A stretch of DNA of 64,000 nt, from positions 62,001 to 126,000 of the forward strand of contig JAWZYV010012239.1 of NCBI GenBank assembly GCA_038373885.1. The letters run 5' to 3'. The DNA is from Cheiracanthium punctorium. Taxonomy: Eukaryota; Arthropoda; Arachnida; Araneae; Cheiracanthiidae. Made by a program: the position numbers and the translations under genes. Under the pieces are notes generated by a model, which ran no database searches, was not told the DNA's origin, and was given only the letters and a program-made list of their open reading frames with translations. Shown piece by piece: positions 47,800 to 57,962 of the stretch. Each line of letters begins with the position of its first letter. The stretch's first letter is position 1.

Positions 47800-49562
47800 C
47801 TGTACAGTAAAATATATTTAGTTCACACTTAAATACCATGAAATAAAAAAAATTTAATGACTTATCTTCATTCATTGTTAAGAAAATCAAATTTCAATGC
47901 AGTTCATTTCCTTAATTTATAAGTATCATTAATCTTATCTATTGATGATACTTAGAAGTACCGTAAAATTAAAATTGTTGTTGCAAACAGTTTCATTTAT
48001 TCATTGTGACAATTTCACTGTTTCACTTCACTGTTTCACTTAATTAGCTTACGTGATTGGATGTTTTATTAAAGTAAGATTGCTTTAAATGTTTAGTTTT
48101 CCTCTCACTTTCCAATCAAATCAATACAGCGGAAAATAGTACAAGATTAGTGAATATTCGGACGTCGGATTTATGATTAAAGGATTATATTTCCAAAAAG
48201 TGTGTCTCTGGAAGTATTACTTGGCTTCTTCAGGGTTTTTTTTTTTCTATCCTCTTTTGAAAAACCCATTAACTTTTTATGAAATAGTTATGACTATTAA
48301 CGTCTTATATCTATTTAAGACGTTTAAAATATACGTCTTAATAGGTAAACATTACCTATTAAGCCGTATAGGTAATGTTTATGATATTTTTCCTCAATTT
48401 TATTTTATATTACATCGATTGGCATTGATCATTCATCATCTGCCTAAAAAACAGAAAAAAAAACAGTTTTAAATTGATATTCTTGGAAATGCTTAATTCG
48501 GTAGATAAAGGAATAAACTAAAATGAAACGAAGACTTTAATGCACCATTACTTTTATATTTTTAATACTTAATAGTACTTTTCGTTGTTTTTCTGAAACT
48601 TTTTGGTGTTTCATACTTATACAGGACTGCCAAATTGTAAAAAACTTATCGCATTACACCCATAATTAATTTCTCTATGATTTCTTAGCCTTTGTGTCTT
48701 CTAATCTTATTTTGAGAGATTCCAATATACAGAAACTTCTGTTGAATTGAATTGGTAAAGAATATTGATGGAAGACATAAATAACAAAGGTATCTAAAGC
48801 ATATAAAAGAAATATAAAAAAATTCTCAGCTAAAATAAAAAATAATAACACAAAACTGCTTTAAAAGATACACAGTATCAAAGTAGCGCAGAATAATCAT
48901 ATTAATAAATTCCTCTAAACAGTAATCGTAAGAAACTTCAGATATGGGTAACAACTGGAACATAACATTCGGTAATTCGCTCCTTTCACAGTAAAGTTTA
49001 AAGGCATATGTTTCTCATTATAAGGGACGGATAGCTGTTCCTATCAAAGGTTAATATGTAAGTAAAATTCGGGCTAGACCTCCATCTCCTATATTGGCTT
49101 ATACTAATAGTTGCAGTTCATTTTAAAGTGAAATTATATTTTTATAATTTCATATAAATAATCACAATAACTGTGCATTTATAACAAATTTAGTTGTCAT
49201 TTTTATTTGATAAATACTAAGTAACTAAATTTACAGCAGTCCAATTTTTTTTAAATATATGTTGACTCTCTTTCTAACAAAACATTTAATATATGAATTT
49301 AATTTTAACTCCAGCTTAATTTTTTTGGTTTTTGTTCAATAAAAATGTTTCATATCCAAACTTCGTGATATCTTATTTTATATCCTTCGTTTATATTTAA
49401 AAATAAATGAGTTCCGCTCAAGCAAAATAGAAATAATAGGAAAAACTCTGTTACTATTAGGGCATTATTATTAGAGTCTGACAATTTTTAATATAAACTA
49501 CAAAATGCCTAGTTTATTTCCATAACTGTGTTTTCCACTGAATAATATTGAATGTCACTTAC
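47800..49562. other. Intron, cassette G Ig1-Ig2a
   Basis: 1.8 kb, AT-rich. It contains two overlapping short inverted repeats at 48337-48381 (listed separately). No gene. Confidence 0.6.
48337..48381. repeat. Two overlapping, mutually exclusive hairpins
   Basis: CTTAATAGGTAA (48337-48348) pairs with 48352-48363 over a 3-base loop. TAAACATTACCTAT (48346-48359) can instead pair with 48368-48381. The shared central segment cannot be in both stems. Confidence 0.8.
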
Positions 49563-49844
49563 CTCTCACATGAAGAAATCCAGAAAAACTATCGGATCCA
49601 TATTTATTTTGAACGGAACAAGTGTAGTTTCCATAAGATTTATCCGTCACTGGATTTATAATTAATCGTGAAAAATCACCGCTTTCAGTTATTTTAAGGC
49701 TGTTTCTACTTTTAAGCACATCCGAATTTTTTCTCCACTCAAAATTGAAAGGGGGCTCTCCTCTTGTAACACTACATATAATATTGATTTTGTCCCCAAT
49801 TTTAACCATTTCAGGAAACTGAAAACTTTGAAGTTTTGGTGAAT
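49563..49844 (-). CDS. sDscam: Cassette G, Ig1 exon
   Basis: 282 bp, phase 1. It encodes DSPKLQSFQFPEM (S replaces P in the usual QPFQFP), Cys (NIICSVTRG), Trp (FEWRKNS) and Cys in KSYGNYTC with sequon, ending LHVRG, then donor GTAAGT. Confidence 0.92.
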
Positions 49845-51009
49845 CTGAAAAAAAAAAAAATCTAAAAGTTAATCATGCAGATCAGAGTGGAAAATGGACT
49901 TTATCCTGTACAATAATTTGAAGGGACACCTCTTAATTTCGTTGTGAGCTAATAAAACACTTTTCAAAAATTGCAGATTATTAAAATTGAAATTCTAAAT
50001 TCTAGACCTTTTGAAGCCAATTTCTATGACTGATTAAACCAAACTGAGCCTTAAAGTATACTTATAGCATAAACACATTTGCTACAGACAGAAGTAATTA
50101 AAATTAAAAATTGTACACATTGCATGAAAATTTATACTTTTTATTTCACAAAATTTATACCTAGTTTTGCCTATTTTTATGTAAATAACACACATACGAT
50201 TTCTGTCATTTTAATTTATCCGTAAAATCAATTTTCTGGCGTCAATTTATAGTTCAACCATTGTTGAAAATACCACAATGATTTCTTTCAAATAGATACC
50301 TGTTTTCAAATGTTTTATTTTACTACTAGCTAATCTTATAGTTTGTTTAAGAATTTTAATGGATATACTATCATCTATATGTAAATCTATCGGTCGGTGC
50401 CGAGTATTCGATTCAGTATTTAGAGTCTGTGACTGCAGTCTGTAGTTTATACTTTAAATCTGATATAATCAGTGTGCACTAAAACGCCCTTTTAAATATT
50501 CAATTTAAAAATGAACTTGATTCATGCAAAAGTATTTAATTACCCTGGGATTTTGAAAGGCAAAAAAGAGAGCAATTATATAATGTTTTAAATTAAGAAT
50601 GTGCTTGAGCGTTTAAATTTTCTACCTGCAGGTACATTGAAACACAGGGGTAGAATTAAAAGTTGCTAATCAAACATACATATTTTGTTAAATGTCATCG
50701 ATTTTCGTTTACTTATAAATTCATGAATATGCAAGAATGTGACACTTAAAAATTGAGTTTAAGTATTTTTAAAACTAAAAGTAACTTAGGTATTTAAAAA
50801 AAAAAACAATTTTTAAATTTTTTTCAAAATAGGAAAATATCAGAGAAATACAAACTATAACGGACAAATATTCACTGAATGGGAACGAAATTTATACATA
50901 AATAATATTGTAATCAAAATGAGGCTTATGACAAAGATATAATAGAAATCTTGGTGCAAAAAATTTTAAATGCATTATTACATACCAATAAGAAATAGGT
51001 ATAACTTAC
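49845..51009. other. Intron, cassette G signal-Ig1
   Basis: 1.2 kb of AT-rich sequence. Nothing recognised. Confidence 0.6.
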
Positions 51010-51061
51010 CTTGGCTATAAACTGATGAAAGTATGAGAATATCCACTATAAAACAGGACAT
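51010..51061 (-). CDS. sDscam: Cassette G, start codon and signal-peptide exon
   Basis: ATG at 51061; 17 residues plus one base (MSCFIVDILILSSVYSQ). The shortest signal exon, with a weak core interrupted by an Asp. Cleavage may fall close to or within the Ig1 start. Donor GTAAGT. Confidence 0.75.
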
Positions 51062-51302
51062 TTGTAAATGATGTAACTGACGCCAAAGATTGTTTTTACA
51101 CCACGCAATAAATATTTCCATTTTTCACTTTTTACAATATGATTTGAGTACTAGAAAGGAAATATTGTTAAATTGCGCTATGAAAACTACTTTGATGTGT
51201 TTTTATGCTGATAATTCTTTATTCGAATCAGGTAACGTGATCATAAATTCTATCACAATAGTTTTGAGCGCAACTTCCCTAAGCTTTGAATATACAAAAG
51301 TG

Positions 51303-51321
51303 CACACTAGCGCCACATATA
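51303..51321 (-). promoter_or_regulatory. CTCF-like promoter element, cassette G
   Basis: On the minus strand: TATATGTGGCGCTAGTGTG. The core is intact; the 5' CC of the longer consensus is lost. About 242 bp upstream of the ATG. Confidence 0.7.
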
Positions 51322-52981
51322 CTCACAATACAGAACTAAAGAGCAAATAATAAAAATATTTCAAATTATTAAATTTAGTTTGTTTCTCAAGCTCTATAAG
51401 TTGGCATAATATTTAATAAAATATTAAATACGCTCTAAGCATTCAAATTGTTTCTATAGAATATATTTGTATTTTAGCATACTATCACGGTATACAGTAC
51501 TGTAATAACAAATTCACAAACAATTGATTTGTAAATTTCTTTTTTGTAAATAGAAGTAGAAACATTATATATAAAAGACAGTTTATCAAAAAAGCAAATT
51601 ACATATGTGTTTGTTCTTTGTTAGAAAAAAAATAAATATTAGCGTGAATCATAATAATTATGTTTATATTATATGCAAAACTGTGGTAATATTCCCAATA
51701 TTATATTTTACTTCTTTTCTTATTCATGCTTTTATTTGCAGTTTCTCTTAAAAGAAAGAGAGCAAAATTATTACAATTTCCCTTCAAGTTATTTTTCTGG
51801 AATAACTTACTTTATTTAAAGTAGACAGATAGACAGACATAAAGGAACTTTATTTAAAATACAATCAAACACATACGAACTCAAGTTGTCTCAAATGGAT
51901 GTTATCGGATAAAACTGCAAAACTGAGACTGCTTATAATTAGCAATAAATCCGTACAAAGGAGAAACCGATTAGTTTCGTTTGATTTTGGCTTTACAAAT
52001 TTTGACATTTCAGTACATACTGAAATAAAATATATAAGAAAAATAATATCAAGATCCTTATTTTTAACAATTAAACATAAAAAATACAGTGCTTTACTGC
52101 ATTTTGTCTCAATCATATTATAAAAGTTTTCACATATTTCATACAGTACAGCGTTACATTAATAAAAAGGAGCTTAAGTGGAATCATCATTTTCTTTTCA
52201 TTTGTGGATTTAGGTATTTTAGTATAGACACAGTTGTACTCTGTGTTTTAATTTTGTGTGTATTCATGTACAAGTCTTTTAGCATTCATCTTTAAAAAAG
52301 AGCACTAATTTTAATACAATAGAAATGGCCATGATTTTTACGGTGAAATATATTGGTGACCAAAATATAACTATATTACAGTTCAAAACTGGCTCTGGTT
52401 ATTGAATACGAAGTGCAAAATTATTGATTTCGCTGATATTGTACCATTAAAAAATATTTCAAGTCATATATTATGATAAATGAAGCAAGACATTTGTTAA
52501 TTTTTATTTTCTTTGATTATATATTAACTCATAAGTTTTAAATGTTTTTTGAAAAAAATTATTTTCATAAATAGATTAATGCACAAATAAACCTTTTTAG
52601 TATTCCGTGCTGATTAACCACACTATTACAAGCCGTATAAAAATATATTTTAAGTAAGATACGAGCACATTGAAAACACCGATGCGCTGATACATCATTT
52701 AAGCTTGGTAATATATTGCATTGTAAATCCTTGAATTAATAAAGCTTTATTTATCTGCAACTTATTCAGTTTGTATATTACTCTTTTTGATTCTTTCTTG
52801 AAAATAACCCTTCAATTTTGTTACATTTATCTTTGGAAAAACTAGATTTAACGTCCATTTAGTTATAGTAAAACAATAACTACCTTGTACTTTCCGACGT
52901 CTGTTTTTAATCCGAGAGTAACTATAAATGGTTACATGCAGAAAAAAAAGTATAATGAATGATTTTGTTGTACATCCTGTT

Positions 52982-53150
52982 CAGCGGCGTACGCAAGGGG
53001 GGGAAAGGGGGGTTCAGATCTCCCCCCTTACCGATTTTTTTAACATAAGTCCGTATATTTTTCATTTTTTACTTAAAGATTTAGCCTTTTAATATATATG
53101 GCATATGTATATATGGATTATATACCACCCCCCCTTTTAAAGGAATGTAC
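52982..53150 (+). repeat. Dispersed G/C-tract repeat, copy 2
   Basis: Begins CAGCGGCGTACGCAAGGGGG, a hAT-like end, then GGGGGGTTCAGATCTCCCCCC and a block shared with 15895-16028, ending in a C tract near 53130. Confidence 0.6.
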
Positions 53151-53519
53151 ATGTACACGCGATTGGCCCTTTTAGTTTAAACAGGTAGTCTAAACGGTCA
53201 ATCTGTTTTCACCGTTAAGACTATTTAATTATTCACTGAGATAAATGTAAACCTCTCGTTTTCGAAATACACCAATCGTGTATTTCGAATAGTTTTCCAA
53301 TTTTTTAGGGTCAATTCAAAGGAAATAACAGACAACGCATTTCAGCAGGCATGGAAAATGTACTCCTAAACAATTGGTGACACGAAACTGTAATTTTACA
53401 TAGTAGAAATATATTTCACTAAGTTAATTATTGGAACCAAAGGAGGAAGTGTTTTTCCTCTGAGAAGTAGTATAAATCTTTCAAGATATACATAGAGAAC
53501 TCTGAAGTTCCGATTAATG

Positions 53520-53690
53520 TGTTTTTCTCAGCCAAACTAAAACCCCCCCTGGGTTTTTGTATGGAGTGTTTTCCCTTGCTCTTTTGCTCTTTCTAACATG
53601 GTAACCATACGTTGAAGTAGTTTTGCTCCCCCCTTGAGTAGTCTTTGCCCCCCCCTGGGAAATATTCTTCCGGCGCCCATGCTAAGTACG
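53520..53690 (-). repeat. C-tract repeat fragment with transposon-like end
   Basis: The minus strand begins CATGGGCGCCGGAAGAATA and contains three G-tract blocks. It may be the far end of the element beginning at 52982, but the expected matching target duplication was not seen. Confidence 0.45.
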
Positions 53691-53957
53691 TTTTAGAGTT
53701 GACAATAGCTCATGCCGTTGAGAAATTATTGGGGTAGCAACTGACTTTAACCAGCACACTGTGTACTCTAATACCTCAATCATCCATTTATATTTATACT
53801 TAATAAATTTCAAGTTATGTTTGGTAATTGGTATCTGACCCACAGAAAAATTTAAAAATCAATAAAACATTAAACAACTCTCCATTTTATAGCTAATGTT
53901 ATAGAGGGTAAAGTACGGATTTATATGATTAACATCAGGCTGAAATATATTTCCTAC

Positions 53958-54113
53958 CGTGAACAGTGACTAAAATTGTCTTTTTCAAAATCTCTCCAAC
54001 ACCATTATCTGCCACACAGGTGTATTCTCCATCATTTTCTTCTTGCAGTGGGCTGAAAATAATTGTTCCATTTCGGAAATAGTTTGATTCACTCCACAGT
54101 GATGGCAATGCAT
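53958..54113 (-). CDS. sDscam: Cassette H, Ig2b exon (only exon of H in window)
   Basis: 156 bp, phase 1, acceptor TTTTAG and donor GTAGGA. It encodes the leader DALPSLWSESNYFR, NGTIIFSP with sequon, Cys in DGEYTCVADNGVG, and the end VTVHG. No Ig2a partner is seen up to 64000, so that intron is at least 9.9 kb, swollen by the LTR element. Confidence 0.9.
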
Positions 54114-54854
54114 CTAAAAAGATAATCAACATGGGATAGATTTCTTCAAAATACTAGTAAACAATTGAAGAAAGTACGCAAACAATTAAATACATTTTCC
54201 TATATCTTTTTATGAACCTCCTCCAATCAAATTTGCTACATCACAAAATGCCTTTTGCCAGTAATAGCATTCAGTAAAATTTTTCTAGAACTTTAGAAGG
54301 TCCAAGTAACAAAGTAACTAGTAGCAGTAGCCGATCTAGGCTTGTGAATGACCAATCCCACTTCAGAGATTTCCGATAACTTACTTTCTTAGTCGTATGA
54401 ATATCAGCTTCATTTCTTTAACTGTTATATATTTGTACATCAGTATTTATACTTATAAAATGAAGCCTCATATCATGTCTTGAAGAAAATAAAGAAGATA
54501 AAAAGAAAATTTTCGCATGTCAAAAATTATTAAAAATATGAAGAGAAATAGATTTAAAACCTAGTGCATGTACGGCTTTTCATAAAACAAAATGAGACTC
54601 TAGCAATTCTTTACCAAGCAACGATAAGTCATACTGAAAAGACCCAAGTACATCCAATGCTATTACATTTTACTATTAATGCAAGTCTGCAACCGGGTAC
54701 TGTTATCAGTAAAAGTGTTTGTAAGACACTCAAAAAATAGTTCTATTTGTAAAATATTGCTCTTTTACCTCAAATGCTATCCTTTTAAACAAACGTTGTC
54801 ACCTGTTGGAAAGAGATTCGTTCGTTCTCTTACAGACTAATTCTTCTAATTGGC

Positions 54855-55035
54855 CAAAGTCCACATTTCTCATACTTTTTTTGGATGCTACAAATCACCT
54901 CTTTTTTAACATTTTCAATACCATCAGCCTTCGATCAGCAATTTTCACCACAAACAGCACACGCTTTCCACAAAAAAGGAAAACAGTGTTACGGGTAAAC
55001 CGTTGGACGTTTGATCAATTATTTGTATTATTAAA
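54855..55035 (+). repeat. Dispersed repeat shared with 62905-63078, copy 1
   Basis: Blocks GGATGCTACAAATCACC, ACGCTTTCCACAAAAA and ACGGGTAAACCGTTGGA occur in the same order and orientation at both sites, with substitutions. Confidence 0.7.
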
Positions 55036-55439
55036 CAACTCCTAAAAAAAGTATTCGAGTATGAATCAAATTTCTTTGTCGGTTTCATGCATAGTGTTCT
55101 TCATAAAAACAAAACGTAAAAGTGAATCACAATGTATAATAAAAAAAAATTATATTTGTAGTAATAAAAATCTGATGTGGACACCACATGACTTTCTTGA
55201 GCGTCTATTACATCATAAATATTTTCAGTGCACTTCATCTAAACTTATTTTGTTTGAAAGAGATAAAACACTACAATCATACTAAGGCTTAGCGATTTTT
55301 AGCCAAATATTTAAGATATCACCAAGCTGGGTTCAATTTGAAAGATTTTTTTTTGGCACTTAATTAGGAGAGATTTCGCCAAAAGTTGACAAGATTGAGA
55401 TAGTTATCGAGATTTTGGTCACAGACGAAATAGTGATTC

Positions 55440-56420
55440 ATCACAGACTTTTAATGAATTGAAGGTATGCAAAGACCTTAATGTATTTAAAGTCTCTTGG
55501 TTGACCCTGAAAATAAATTACTACGACGATTGCAGTCAATAAAAAGGATGCCCAATTTGATGTTACAGTAGTTCAAAAAAAAAATTCAACATTGTACAGT
55601 TAAAAATTTTTAATTTATGAGAAATGCTGAATTATTTCTGACGTTAAATTTGTGATATTTCTGCAAAACTTTCCAAAGTCGACGACAAATGGCAAGATTT
55701 AGGGCATGGACCAAACAATGACCGACTACAGACATGATATATTGAAGATGTCCATAGACATTAATATACTTCAATTCTTTTGAGTTGTCCTGTAAATAAA
55801 CACTCCAGTAGATTGGAATCAAAAATCGAAATGCACAACTAGATGTTACAAAAATCGTATACTACATAAATTTTCAACAATCTACGTCTAATAGTTTTTG
55901 AGATATGCGAGTTACGTACATACATTTACCAAAAGATTCTAAGCTTGGCGACTTTGGGCGCAATTTTTGAGGGGGGCACATGACGGTCGTCACACCATTA
56001 TCTAATTAGATGGTAAAATTGTATTGTGCTTGAAATGAATGAATGTTTCTAAAACTGTCATTGGCAGTAATGCATTGAAATTTTTAGAATGTTCTTGTAG
56101 AAGAACTATGAGTGATAAAGACGTTGTCAATGGAGGTATTCATTTCGTAATCCTTTACAATATGCAACACTTTTGATTCGTTTGAAACAACTTAGTATCT
56201 CTAAAATACGCTTTAATGAATTTCTGTCTATAGAGCTTAATGTATGTAAAATCTTTTGGGTGGCCCTGTAAATAAATTATCCAGTCGATTGGAACCAAAA
56301 AGGGAGGTGCACAACTAGATGTTACGACAATCCTAAATATAAAATTTTAACATTCTACGGCTAATAGTTTTTGAGATATGTGAGTTACATACGTACACAC
56401 GTACATACAGACGACAGGGA
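55440..56420 (+). repeat. Three diverged copies of a transposon-end module
   Basis: Copies start near 55460, 55740 and 56225. They share CTTAATGTATNTAAA-like words, a CCTGTAAATAAA block, GCACAACTAGATGTTAC, and (last two) CTAATAGTTTTTGAGATATG followed by short GTACATAC repeats. Such modules are common at arthropod transposon ends; family not assigned. Confidence 0.55.
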
Positions 56421-56606
56421 AACACTTGTGGGGAACAATGGACACACACAAAATGGACTTGTGGTCGGTCAAAATGGGTTGCACATGCATTGATATGAAC
56501 ATACATACATGCGTACGATGATATGTCTCGCAAAAACTCTTAAAAATTAAATTTAGAGGTAGTCAATATCGACTTTTTCGTCTAAATCTAGGTATCGAAA
56601 TTTTTC

Positions 56607-56649
56607 GCGATCACATTACTTCCTAGCACTTCGTACAAGGAAGTAAAAA
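56607..56649. repeat. Short hairpin at a transposon-like terminus
   Basis: TTACTTCCT and AGGAAGTAA pair around AGCACTTCGTACA, directly after the three-copy module. Probably the end of the element. Confidence 0.5.
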
Positions 56650-57396
56650 TGAATGTTTGTAAATCTGTATGCGTGACATAGCCAGACAAATCTACAGGAC
56701 GCAGAGCTCTGAAAATTTAAACATATAAGCCCATGAGTTCGATATTGTGCAACTGACAGAATTTTAAAATTTTAATTACTTTTTAAATTATGAATTAAAT
56801 ACCGTTTTTATGTTGTCATGCTTGGCTAGTTTCTCCCGCATAAAATGATTTATGCTTTTTGAAAAAAAGAGGAAATTTATCGCTACAATGCAGATTCGCA
56901 TGCATTTGAAAAATATGAAATGGCATCGAAATTACCTCAGTCTTACACAAACTAAAAAGCGTAAGAAAGTATTGTCCGAATGTGTTTCTTAAAGTTTATA
57001 AATTTTTAAATTCTACTGATATTACAAATGTGAAAGCTTGTATGTTTCTGTGTTTGGATGTTTGAATTTTTGTTACTCAATCACTCACAAACAGCTGAAA
57101 GTATTTCGATAAAATTTGGAATGAAGTTAGTTTATAGGTTGGATTAGTATTTAGGCAAACTTTCGTGCATATAGAATAAATAGTTCTTTTAAACGAGTCA
57201 TTCAAATTAATTCTAATATATAATGATAAGAATTCCTGAGTAGGATTCTTTTCATGCATATGTCACAAATAGTTCTTTTACAAGCACACTCATAAGAATT
57301 ATTTTACACTCTATGGGTATCTCTGCAACTACTCAACCGATTTTAAAACTTTTCACTGATAAAAAAGCTATACTATTCCTGAGTATTATAGGCCAC

Positions 57397-57730
57397 CAGT
57401 ACGGGTTTTTTTAGCTTCCTTTCAACAAAAGGCAAAGCAATTTATGGGACTTACATAAAAACCTTTATTACTCTGACATAAATCATACAATTCCAACGCC
57501 AGTTTTATCAGGCGTCCAAAACAAAAACAGTCCCAACAAAAATTTTATATAAAACTAAATTAAATCTTTAGAATCCTCGCACCTCTCATTATTGTAACGT
57601 GCCCTCATTCTCGAGTACATATTTTATACTTCAGCTCGAGTCAAATTTCTCGGTTTTATTACCATGGAGTTTGGTGCGTTTGTTAATTCATCATCACATA
57701 ATACGTTAATAATGTCGACGGAACTTTACT
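57397..57730 (-). repeat. 3' LTR of the gypsy-like element
   Basis: 334 bp. It differs from the other LTR by three transitions. On the minus strand it begins AGTAAAGTTCC after CCCCCATGGGAGT, a possible polypurine-tract region. Exact edges are uncertain by a few bases and no clean target duplication was resolved. Confidence 0.88.
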
Positions 57731-57962
57731 ACTCCCATGGGGGAAAGCACATCCGTCACAGGAGTGACGATGCTGCTGAAAGAAAATCTTTGTTTACGAT
57801 CTTTTATTGGAACTGTACCTGATTATCCGGATCACTGTATTATTAATATTTTTTTTAAACAGGTTCGAAAAATAAATAATTATATCCTCATAATACACTG
57901 TAATAATTCAATTTACAATAACACGATTGAATATAAAAATACATAAACCTGATCCTACTTTA

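Larger units (their letters stand above)
51322..53957. other. Spacer between cassettes H and G
   Basis: 2.6 kb. The left 1.6 kb is AT-rich without features; the right part holds two repeat fragments (52982-53150 and 53520-53690). Confidence 0.55.
1817..54113 (-). other. sDscam: Array of alternative 5' cassettes of a chelicerate sDscam-like gene
   Basis: Seven full or near-full cassettes plus one partial one share one plan: signal-peptide exon, Ig1 exon (273-282 bp), Ig2a exon (always 117 bp), Ig2b exon (147-165 bp). Every junction is phase 1 with GT/AG borders. Each cassette has its own start codon and its own upstream promoter element, so each should be an alternative first block joined to shared 3' exons outside the window. 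Chelicerate sDscam genes are known to have such 5' arrays, and two variable Ig domains fit the beta type. The products would be homophilic cell-surface recognition proteins in neurons or other cells. Cassette starts are 4.0 to 9.5 kb apart. Alternative reading: a run of separate Ig-family genes, but no cassette has its own transmembrane or 3' terminal exon. Confidence 0.88.
54114..57396. other. Intron of cassette H, left of the LTR element
   Basis: Transposon debris: a repeat shared with 62905-63078 (54855-55035), a three-copy module (55440-56420), a hairpin terminus (56607-56649) and a degenerate minisatellite-like host repeat (about 57080-57396). No host exon is seen. Confidence 0.5.

Noticed and set aside
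52982..53690. One hAT element spanning both C-tract repeats
   Set aside because: The two ends do not match well and no 8-bp duplication was found, so they are listed as separate fragments.
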